DNA of 6,730 nt from an uncultured Bacteroidales bacterium (GTDB lineage Bacteria; Bacteroidota; Bacteroidia; Bacteroidales; UBA932). The position numbers and the translations under genes were made by a program. The notes under the pieces were generated by a model, which ran no database searches, was not told where the DNA came from, and saw only the letters and a program-made list of their open reading frames with translations. The stretch spans positions 1 to 6,730 of the forward strand of contig CAMCIE010000079.1 of assembly GCA_945874815.1 (NCBI GenBank), in the 5' to 3' direction. Of this stretch, positions 1 to 5,888 are shown piece after piece (the first letter of the stretch is position 1; each line of letters starts with the position of its first letter).

Positions 1-142
1 AACACGAAGCGGCATGCAGGTTGAGGCTTTTCGTGATTCGCTGTTCAAGTTCCTGGATAGGAAGTTCAATCAGTTTGATGGTCTGTATCTGAAGCGGGGA
101 CAATTTCTGCGTCTGCTTCAGTTCCAATCCTTGTTTCAACAT
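1..142 (-). CDS. rpoN: RNA polymerase sigma-54 factor, N-terminal fragment (cut by left window edge)
   Basis: Sigma-54 directs RNA polymerase to -24/-12 promoters and needs an AAA+ activator to open them. Only the first 47 codons are visible, beginning at ATG 142-140. The fragment reads MLKQGLELKQTQKLSPLQIQ and continues with TIKLIELPIQELEQRI. This matches region I of sigma-54: a Gln/Leu-rich stretch with the LSPxQIQ and ELEQRI landmarks, which is the part contacted by the activator. The start lies 18 bases after the SPOR gene's stop, so it is probably the third gene of the same operon. After ELEQRI the family normally continues with an acidic stretch and an ENP motif; here the last residues read TKSLNLHAASC instead, with no stop codon. 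The core-binding and DNA-binding parts lie outside the window. The family call is firm; integrity of the gene cannot be judged. Confidence 0.85.
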   Translation of the reverse strand, partial: MLKQGLELKQTQKLSPLQIQTIKLIELPIQELEQRITKSLNLHAASC

Positions 143-160
143 AATGTGTGCAAGTTTTAG

Positions 161-763
161 TTACAATGACGAGACCTTGGGTCTGAGAACTTTTACAGTA
201 TCCACGACATAGGCATTGTCCTTGTCAACCACAGGGAAACTGATGGTTTCCTTGAGTACGAAAGCACTTGGAAAATCGCCTTTGATACGTTCCAGAAGAG
301 CCATCGCTTCAGACTTAGTCCGAAAATCTCCAACAGTTACCTTGAAATATGGATTGACATAGGTCCTGTATGCCGGAGTATCGTGATATAATTGGGAGAA
401 TTTTTCCAAAACCGCCTCGGAATCCATCCTGGCCGTACGGTGATTGCCGAAAAATATCCTCACCCTATAGCCAGTCAATTCCCTTGTGGAATTGGAAGAA
501 ATGTAGTTCCTCATCGAAGAAGCTACTTCAGCAGACTGATTCACAGTCACATTGCCGTCATCACCGCGCTGGCGCGATGGCATGATGTCGAAGATGTTCA
601 CGCCCACCAGAGAGCTGTCCACCGGAGAATTAATCCTATATACAAGAGAATCAACAAGTTCATATCCCTCAGGGATTTCAATTTCCTGCGCATGGACATC
701 AATGTCCGGAAGGCATAATACAGCCACGACTGCGGCAATAATAATATGGAGTTTTTTCATCAT
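161..763 (-). CDS. Secreted SPOR-domain protein
   Basis: This is a predicted exported protein of 200 residues. An N-terminal signal peptide is clear: MMKKLH, then a hydrophobic run to about residue 18, with likely signal peptidase I cleavage after VHA (about residue 25). Residues 26-95 form a polar linker without a recognised fold. Residues about 98-171 fit a SPOR domain: GYRVRIFFGN opens the first strand, and FKVTVGDFRTKSEA (140-153) is the typical second-repeat signature. SPOR domains bind peptidoglycan denuded of stem peptides, often at division sites, so a cell-wall role is inferred. I chose ATG 763-761 because it overlaps the upstream stop as TGATG, a translational-coupling arrangement; ATG 760 is also possible, and a TTG at 766 is less likely. 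It lies between a lipoprotein gene and rpoN on the same strand. No catalytic domain is visible, and the specific role is unknown. Confidence 0.85.
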   Translation of the reverse strand: MMKKLHIIIAAVVAVLCLPDIDVHAQEIEIPEGYELVDSLVYRINSPVDSSLVGVNIFDIMPSRQRGDDGNVTVNQSAEVASSMRNYISSNSTRELTGYRVRIFFGNHRTARMDSEAVLEKFSQLYHDTPAYRTYVNPYFKVTVGDFRTKSEAMALLERIKGDFPSAFVLKETISFPVVDKDNAYVVDTVKVLRPKVSSL

Positions 764-1236
764 CAAAAAGTTCTTGACAGTTCTTCTATGGTCATACCCT
801 TGCGTTTTACGGCGATTGGAGCGCCTTTTCCCTGACGGTATTTAAGTTCAAGATCAACTGTACATTGGTTCAATTTTTCTTTTGAAGCGGCGATTTTGAG
901 GACTTCATAGACTGAAGCATTTTCAGACAGAGTCATATTGGCTTCGATGTTGCTTCTTCCTTTGAATCGGCGTGGAATCTCGACTGGCTGGGCAACAATC
1001 GTACCAAGTACCTTTCCATCTGAATATATGTATGCCTTGATATCTGAAAATCGTATGCTTGCAGCCGGGTTGTCTATATCTGCGCTCAACCGGACATCCA
1101 TGGAACGGAAGCCCTTGGGAGATATGCCATCCAATTTCACATTGCTCACATTAAGTTTGTTTACCGCACAACCGGAAAACAGGATGCCTGCCAAAAAGGC
1201 CGTTATTATCAACAGAATACGATTCTTTCTCATCAT
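763..1236 (-). CDS. Small lipoprotein with LEA type 2 / WHy-like domain
   Basis: This is a predicted lipoprotein of 157 residues. It starts with basic MMRKNR, then a hydrophobic segment ending in LFSGC, so Cys23 is the likely lipidation site. The mature part, about residues 28-150, resembles the LEA2/WHy beta-sandwich: VSNVKLDGIS, then DVRLSADIDNPAASIRFSD (about 47-65), in which an 'xNP' turn follows a beta-strand and precedes a strand pair, then the IYSDGKVLG hairpin. This fold occurs in small bacterial lipoproteins of unknown function; I assign none. The start could be ATG 1236 or the adjacent ATG 1233. It is the first gene of an operon with the SPOR protein and rpoN, and its TGA (765-763) overlaps the next ATG by one base. 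A -7 promoter element lies 32 bases upstream. The lipoprotein call is stronger than the fold call, which rests on pattern only. Confidence 0.75.
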   Translation of the reverse strand: MMRKNRILLIITAFLAGILFSGCAVNKLNVSNVKLDGISPKGFRSMDVRLSADIDNPAASIRFSDIKAYIYSDGKVLGTIVAQPVEIPRRFKGRSNIEANMTLSENASVYEVLKIAASKEKLNQCTVDLELKYRQGKGAPIAVKRKGMTIEELSRTF

Positions 1237-1268
1237 GTATATAATTTCTTAATGGACAAATTGAAATA

Positions 1269-1276
1269 CAAAGTTA
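1269..1276 (-). promoter_or_regulatory. Bacteroidota-type -7 element for the lipoprotein-SPOR-rpoN operon
   Basis: Read on the minus strand the site is TAACTTTG, an exact match to the Bacteroidota sigma-ABfr -7 consensus TAnnTTTG. It would place transcription start near 1262-1264 and give a leader of roughly 27 bases before ATG 1236. No convincing TTTG is seen at the -33 position; that region reads GATTTTTC. Confidence 0.5.
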
Positions 1277-1297
1277 ACGAAATTCATTGAAAAATCC

Positions 1298-1305
1298 TAT
1301 CTTTG
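1298..1305 (+). promoter_or_regulatory. Bacteroidota-type -7 element for miaB
   Basis: The site TATCTTTG matches TAnnTTTG exactly. Transcription would begin near 1311, leaving a leader of about 26 bases before ATG 1338. This favours the ATG over an in-frame upstream TTG at 1287, which would lie upstream of the predicted transcript start. No clear -33 TTTG is visible at the usual spacing. Confidence 0.5.
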
Positions 1306-1337
1306 CCGGTTGGACACAAGTGAGAAAACATCGGAAT

Positions 1338-2699
1338 ATGACAGATATAAAACCAATTATAGACCCGACAAAACCCAAGGTTTACATTGAAACCTATGGA
1401 TGTCAGATGAATGTCAACGACAGTGAAGTCATCCTCTCGATTCTTCAGAATGCCGGCTATGTGCTGACGGAGGACATGGACCAGGCAAACCTGATTCTGG
1501 CCAACACCTGCTCCATCAGGGACAACGCCGAACAGAGGATATGGGGAAGGATCGACCAGTTCAAACTCCAGAAAAAGAAAAGAGACAATGTGCTCATCGG
1601 CATCGTCGGATGCATGGCAGAGAGGTTGAAAGACAGGCTGCTCGACGGGCACGATGTGGACATAGTGGCAGGACCGGACTCATACAGAAGCCTTCCGGGA
1701 CTGATTGCAGCAGTAAGGCCGGATTCGCCGCAAATAAATGTAATGCTCTCACATGAAGAGACTTACGCGGATATTTCCCCTGTCAGGATGGATAAAAACG
1801 GAATCAGTGCCTTCATCTCTATCATGAGGGGATGCAATAATGTCTGCTCATATTGTGTGGTTCCTTATACAAGAGGTGCTGAAAGGAGTCGCGACCCTCA
1901 GACTATCCTCAACGAAGCTCAACAGCTCTTCGAGAACGGTTACAAGGAAATCACTCTTTTAGGCCAGAACGTGGACTCCTATCTGTGGAAGGATGCACAG
2001 ACTCCTGACAAGGATGTGAATTTTGCGCAGTTACTGGAAATGGTGGCAAAGATTGACCCTGACCTGAGGGTACGTTTTTCCACGTCCCATCCAAAGGACA
2101 TCAGCGACGAAGTCATATACACGATGGCGATGTATCCTAACATCTGCAAGCACATCCACCTTCCGGTTCAATCCGGCAGCAGTGTCATGCTTGAAAAAAT
2201 GCGCAGGAAGTATGACAGGGAGTGGTATCTCGAAAGGGTAAGGAAGATTCGCAGCGTTATACCTGACTGCGGCATCACCACTGACGTCATTGCTGGGTTC
2301 TGCGGCGAAACACTCCAGGATCATCAGGATACGCTTTCACTTATGGAAGAGGTCGTTTTTGATTCAGCATTCATGTTCGCATACTCCGAGCGCCCGGGAA
2401 CCCTTGCTTCAAGAAAGTATCCGGATGACATACCGTATCAGGAAAAAACTCGCAGGCTCAACGAAATCATAGCCCTTCAGGGACGCATGAGCCTCAAGAG
2501 CAATGAAAAGGAGATTGGAAAAGAATTCAGAGTCCTTGTCGAGGGTCCTTCCAAGAAGAATCCTGACGAGCTTTGCGGCAGGGCCAGCAACAACAAAATG
2601 TGTGTGTTCCCAAGTCTGGGCGAGAAGCCGGGCGACTATACTCACGTGAAGGTTGAGTCGGTCACATCTGCCACACTGATATGCAGCAATCTCGGATAG
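1338..2699 (+). CDS. miaB: tRNA-2-methylthio-N6-dimethylallyladenosine synthase (radical SAM methylthiotransferase)
   Basis: MiaB adds a methylthio group to i6A at position 37 of tRNAs reading UNN codons, using S-adenosylmethionine and two [4Fe-4S] clusters, in the cytoplasm. The 453-residue product has all three expected parts. The N-terminal UPF0004 domain supplies the auxiliary-cluster cysteines C22 (ETYGCQMN), C58 (NTCSIR) and C92 (GCMAER). The radical SAM domain carries C166, C170 and C173 in RGCNNVCSYCVVPYTRG. A C-terminal TRAM domain spans about residues 388-450. Length is normal for the family. The ETYGCQMNxxDSE opening and the VPYTRGxERSR segment favour MiaB over the paralogues RimO and MtaB. 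The start is ATG 1338; a TTG-initiated extension from 1287 is in frame but crosses the predicted promoter. The gene stands alone, divergent from the lipoprotein operon and convergent with the M23 gene. Confidence 0.96.
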   Translation: MTDIKPIIDPTKPKVYIETYGCQMNVNDSEVILSILQNAGYVLTEDMDQANLILANTCSIRDNAEQRIWGRIDQFKLQKKKRDNVLIGIVGCMAERLKDRLLDGHDVDIVAGPDSYRSLPGLIAAVRPDSPQINVMLSHEETYADISPVRMDKNGISAFISIMRGCNNVCSYCVVPYTRGAERSRDPQTILNEAQQLFENGYKEITLLGQNVDSYLWKDAQTPDKDVNFAQLLEMVAKIDPDLRVRFSTSHPKDISDEVIYTMAMYPNICKHIHLPVQSGSSVMLEKMRRKYDREWYLERVRKIRSVIPDCGITTDVIAGFCGETLQDHQDTLSLMEEVVFDSAFMFAYSERPGTLASRKYPDDIPYQEKTRRLNEIIALQGRMSLKSNEKEIGKEFRVLVEGPSKKNPDELCGRASNNKMCVFPSLGEKPGDYTHVKVESVTSATLICSNLG

Positions 2700-2742
2700 A
2701 CGGAATGCCATCTAGTCCAGGCGTCCGGACAGCCATCGGCAA
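2700..2742. other. Convergent intergenic gap without a clear terminator
   Basis: These 43 bases separate the stop codons of miaB (plus) and the M23 lipoprotein (minus). The strongest structure is a short GTCC/GGAC stem with an 8-base loop (about 2715-2730), with small GGC/GCC pairings next to it. No T-run follows on either strand, so an intrinsic terminator is not supported. Confidence 0.4.
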
Positions 2743-4005
2743 TCAAATGGTTTCCAGCACTTTACCAATATATTGAAGGACACGGATTGTGTCCACCGAA
2801 GCTTCAAGGGCGGCTTTCTGTTTCAGGAAGGCTGCCCTGTTTTCGGTCTTGACCGGCTCTGCAGGAGGCGATTCCATTTTCAAAGGATTGATGGGGCTTC
2901 CGTTTTTCCAGACACGGAAATCAAGGTGAGGTCCTGTGGAACGGCCTGTGGAGCCGACATAGCCTATGACTTCACCCTGGCGGACGCGTTTGCCGGCCTT
3001 CAGAGCGGAAGCATATCTGGACAGGTGAAGATAGGCTGTGGAATATACAGAGTTGTGCCTGATTCTGATGGTGTTGCCTCCGGCTCCCTCATATTTGGCG
3101 CTGGTGACGACGCCGTCGCCGATTGACATGACGGGCGTGCCGGCAGGTGCAGCATAATCTACTCCGGTGTGTGGCTGTACCTTGCGGGTGACAGGATGTT
3201 TCCTTGCGTAAGAAAAGCCGGAACTTATGCGAGAGTATTGCAGCGGGGCCTTCAGGAAGGCCTTCCTCATGCTTTCGCCTTCGTCGTTCCACCAGATGTT
3301 GCCGCCGTCACCCTGATTGAACATGATCATGGGAAAATCTTTGCCGGAGCTGGAATAAACTGCATATCTGACTGTATCGACAGACATGATTTCACCTTCA
3401 CAAAGACTTACATCGTACAGCACTCTGAAGCGGTCTCCTTTCTGTAGTCCGAAAAAATCCACTGTCCAGGCATAAATTTCTGATAATGAAAGTATAAGCC
3501 TTGGGGTTACTCCTGCTGCCACCATGTCGTTCCAAAGCGAGGAGCGGATGGTGACATCCGTGTAGCGGCGTTCAGTCACGACCGGTTTGGAACAGGTCCA
3601 TGCCCGATATGGTGGCTGGCAGTCGAAAACGATGCTGTTTATCCTGTCCCTTTCATATATAATATAGGAAGGAATGTCTTTGTCGCTTTGATAATATGCT
3701 CTGTATATGGCGCCTGTGCGGAGTGAACGGACATCGAAGACTGAATCGCAGGCCTGGACAAGGTCGTAGGCCTGGTTGGCGGAGAGTCCGGCACCGGTCA
3801 GGATGCTGGAGAAGAATTGTCCGTTTCTGACTTTTGATTCAACGCAGCGGAGGGTGTCAAGCCGAGGCAGGACGTTCTCCCGGATTGTTTCCCCGCAGGG
3901 GAGGTTTTCTTCTGGTTGTGTGGGGGTGGTGCTTGACGGGGATGTGCAGGAGAATGCGAGCGACAGCGTCAATACAGTGGTTATTATGTGTTTATATGTT
4001 GTCAT
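2743..4005 (-). CDS. MepM/LytM-like M23-family peptidoglycan peptidase lipoprotein
   Basis: This is a 420-residue lipoprotein with an envelope role. The signal segment ends in SLAFSC, making Cys20 the likely lipid site, followed by a Ser/Thr/Pro-rich linker. Residues about 35-255 resemble the N-terminal half of E. coli MepM, including WTVDFFGLQKGDRFRVLYD. The M23 domain spans about 270-373. H279 and D283 (HTGVD) are the first two zinc ligands, H327 sits in YLHLS, and H360 in STGPHLDF. Classical M23 enzymes have HxH there; here it is H360-x-D362, so the third zinc ligand is Asp. MepM itself is a DD-endopeptidase cutting peptidoglycan cross-links. The same activity is plausible but not assured given the substitution. 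About 45 extra residues follow the domain. I chose ATG 4005-4003; a GTG at 4023 is in frame but overlaps the predicted -7 box. It is monocistronic as far as visible, divergent from ftcD. Confidence 0.88.
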   Translation of the reverse strand: MTTYKHIITTVLTLSLAFSCTSPSSTTPTQPEENLPCGETIRENVLPRLDTLRCVESKVRNGQFFSSILTGAGLSANQAYDLVQACDSVFDVRSLRTGAIYRAYYQSDKDIPSYIIYERDRINSIVFDCQPPYRAWTCSKPVVTERRYTDVTIRSSLWNDMVAAGVTPRLILSLSEIYAWTVDFFGLQKGDRFRVLYDVSLCEGEIMSVDTVRYAVYSSSGKDFPMIMFNQGDGGNIWWNDEGESMRKAFLKAPLQYSRISSGFSYARKHPVTRKVQPHTGVDYAAPAGTPVMSIGDGVVTSAKYEGAGGNTIRIRHNSVYSTAYLHLSRYASALKAGKRVRQGEVIGYVGSTGRSTGPHLDFRVWKNGSPINPLKMESPPAEPVKTENRAAFLKQKAALEASVDTIRVLQYIGKVLETI

Positions 4006-4022
4006 ATTTTTATTTTGGGACA

Positions 4023-4056
4023 CAAAAATAAGAAATATTTTGCAGTTTCGGGCAAA
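4023..4056 (-). promoter_or_regulatory. Candidate promoter for the M23 lipoprotein gene
   Basis: On the minus strand, TTTG (4056-4053) is followed after 22 bases by TATTTTTG (4030-4023), an exact match to the -7 consensus TAnnTTTG. Transcription would start about 11-13 bases before ATG 4005, giving a very short leader. It overlaps the oppositely oriented ftcD promoter candidate. Confidence 0.5.
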
Positions 4057-4069
4057 GGGGCTATCTTTA
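4039..4069 (+). promoter_or_regulatory. Candidate promoter for the ftcD-hutU operon
   Basis: TTTG (4039-4042), 19 bases, then TATCTTTA (4062-4069) matches the Bacteroidota -33/-7 arrangement with one mismatch in the final base of TAnnTTTG. Transcription would start near 4076, leaving a leader of about 77 bases before ATG 4153. The leader shows no strong hairpin or T-run. Confidence 0.5.
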
Positions 4070-4152
4070 AAAGTTTATTTGGCGATATCTTGCCGATGCT
4101 CGATATGACAACGGTGAAGATAGGGCGATGGTTATAATGAAATTTGATTTAT

Positions 4153-5883
4153 ATGGAAAGAATTGTTGAATGCGTGCCAAATTTCAGCGAGGGACGCAAC
4201 AAGGAAGTAATTGACGCGATTGTTTCAGCCATTGAAAAAGGCGGTGCCGAGGCTTCATGCGAAACCCCTGGCATCAAGGTACTTAACGTTGATCCGGGTG
4301 AAGCGACAAACAGGACCGTGGTGACATTCACGGGTTCTCCTGAAGCAGTTGCCGAGGCTGCCTTCGCAGGTGTGAAATGCGCCGGTGAACTCATTGACAT
4401 GAGACAGCATCATGGAGCACACCCCCGTTCAGGTGCGACTGACGTGCTGCCTTTCATCCCGGTGTCGGGAATCACTCTTGAAGAATGTGCCGAAATTGCA
4501 CGGAGTGTTGCCGAAAGGGTGTACAAGGAACTCGGAATCCCGTGCTACTGCTATGAAGCCGCAGCATATAAGCCTGAAAGAAAGAATCTTGCAGTGTGCC
4601 GTTCTGGTGAATATGAGGCTCTTCCCGAAAAGATGTCAGACCCGCAGAGAATGCCAGATTTCGGTCCGGGAGAATACACTGAAAAAGCAGCACTTTCCGG
4701 AGCCAGCAACGTTGGCGCAAGGGATTTTCTTATAGCAGTCAATTTCAATCTCAATACTACTTCTACCCGCAGGGCCAATGCCGTTGCCTTTGACGTCAGG
4801 GAGAAAGGCCGTCCGAAAAGGGAGGGCAACCCTATCACGGGAAAAATTGTGAAAGACGAAAACGGAAAGACCGTGATGATTCCGGGCACATTGAAAGGCT
4901 GCAAGGCAATCGGCTGGTTCATAGATGAATACGGTACTGCCCAGGTGTCGATGAACATTACCGACATCAATGCCACTCCTCTTCACAAAGCTTTCGAGGA
5001 AGTATGCAGGGCAGCCCAGGCAAGGGGACTCAGAGTGACCGGAACGGAGATTGTGGGCCTTGTTCCAAAAAAGACATTGATTGACGCAGGCAAATATTTC
5101 CTTGAGAAACAGCAGCGTTCAACGGGTATTTCTGAAGAGGAAATCCTCAAGATTGCCGTAAAATCCATGGGACTTGATGACCTCAAGCCTTTCGACCCTA
5201 AGGAGAAAATCATTGAGTATCTGATGGTTGACGAGGCAGAGGCTGCAAAGAACGAGAAACTTGTAAGGATGACTTGCAAAGGCTTTGCATACGAGACTGC
5301 ATCTGAGTCCCCTGCCCCTGGCGGCGGTTCCGTTTCTGCTTACATGGGTGCTCTCGGAGCTGCTCTCGGTACCATGGTCGCAAATCTTTCTTCTCACAAG
5401 CCAGGCTGGGATGCAAGATGGAAAGAATTCTCGGACTATGCTGATGAAGGCCAGGCTCTGATTGGCAGGCTCATAGCTTTGGTGGATGAAGATACAGCTG
5501 CTTTCAACCGTATCATGGCGGCTCTGGGCATGCCTAAGGGCAGTGAGGAAGAGAAACAGGCAAGGGCTGAGGCTCTTGAGGCTGCTACCTTGTACGCGGC
5601 GCAGGTACCTCTGAAGACAATGAAGGCTGCTTGTGCAGTGTTCCCGCTGGTGAAGGCAATGGCTTTGGAAGGCAATCCGAATTCAATCTCTGATGCCGGA
5701 GTGGGTGCTCTGGCAGCGCGCGCCGCTGTTCTCGGAGCAGGGCTCAATGTGAAAATCAATGCAGGAGGCCTCAACGACAGGCAAAAGGCTGAAGAGCTCT
5801 GCACCGAGGCTGAGAAGATTTCGCAGGAGGCTTGCGCTCTGGAGAAAGAGATTATGGACTTAATTAACGCTAAACTTGCATAA
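4153..5883 (+). CDS. ftcD: Bifunctional glutamate formimidoyltransferase / formimidoyltetrahydrofolate cyclodeaminase
   Basis: The enzyme catalyses the last steps of the tetrahydrofolate-dependent histidine degradation route. It transfers the formimino group from N-formimino-L-glutamate to THF, then deaminates 5-formimino-THF to 5,10-methenyl-THF plus ammonia. The 576-residue protein is a full fusion. The formiminotransferase half spans about residues 1-330: it opens with MERIVECVPNFSEGRN and carries QHHGAHPRSGATD (85-97), in which H90 probably corresponds to the catalytic His of the mammalian enzyme. A linker follows. The cyclodeaminase half, about 370-565, has the folate-binding SPAPGGGS loop (386-393) and DTAAF (447-451). 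Length is close to mammalian FTCD. The start is ATG 4153; an in-frame TTG lies three codons upstream at 4144. It is followed after five bases by hutU, so both are almost certainly one operon. No truncation or missing motif is seen. Confidence 0.95.
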   Translation: MERIVECVPNFSEGRNKEVIDAIVSAIEKGGAEASCETPGIKVLNVDPGEATNRTVVTFTGSPEAVAEAAFAGVKCAGELIDMRQHHGAHPRSGATDVLPFIPVSGITLEECAEIARSVAERVYKELGIPCYCYEAAAYKPERKNLAVCRSGEYEALPEKMSDPQRMPDFGPGEYTEKAALSGASNVGARDFLIAVNFNLNTTSTRRANAVAFDVREKGRPKREGNPITGKIVKDENGKTVMIPGTLKGCKAIGWFIDEYGTAQVSMNITDINATPLHKAFEEVCRAAQARGLRVTGTEIVGLVPKKTLIDAGKYFLEKQQRSTGISEEEILKIAVKSMGLDDLKPFDPKEKIIEYLMVDEAEAAKNEKLVRMTCKGFAYETASESPAPGGGSVSAYMGALGAALGTMVANLSSHKPGWDARWKEFSDYADEGQALIGRLIALVDEDTAAFNRIMAALGMPKGSEEEKQARAEALEAATLYAAQVPLKTMKAACAVFPLVKAMALEGNPNSISDAGVGALAARAAVLGAGLNVKINAGGLNDRQKAEELCTEAEKISQEACALEKEIMDLINAKLA

Positions 5884-5888
5884 TATAT

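Larger units (their letters stand above)
3998..4112. repeat. 10-base inverted repeat flanking the divergent promoters
   Basis: GTTGTCATAT (3998-4007) and ATATGACAAC (4103-4112) are exact inverted copies 95 bases apart, on either side of the two promoter candidates. The left arm contains the start codon of the M23 gene. It could be an operator pair or chance; nothing else in the sequence decides. Confidence 0.3.

Noticed and set aside
1287..1337. An N-terminal extension of MiaB starting at TTG 1287.
   Set aside because: The extension crosses the predicted -7 promoter box and would precede the likely transcript start; the ATG at 1338 gives a normal MiaB N-terminus.
2700..2742. A bidirectional terminator between miaB and the M23 gene.
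   Set aside because: Only a 4-base stem is visible and no T-run follows on either strand.
4006..4023. An N-terminal extension of the M23 lipoprotein from GTG 4023.
   Set aside because: It overlaps the exact -7 element and lengthens the signal peptide's polar start without benefit; ATG 4005 gives a compact lipoprotein signal.
4076..4152. A riboswitch or attenuator in the ftcD leader.
   Set aside because: The leader is short, only weak GGC/GCC pairings are seen, there is no terminator-like T-run, and no His-rich leader peptide is present.
4551..4986. Two overlapping minus-strand open frames within ftcD.
   Set aside because: They overlap each other in different frames and sit inside a strongly supported gene; neither resembles a known protein.
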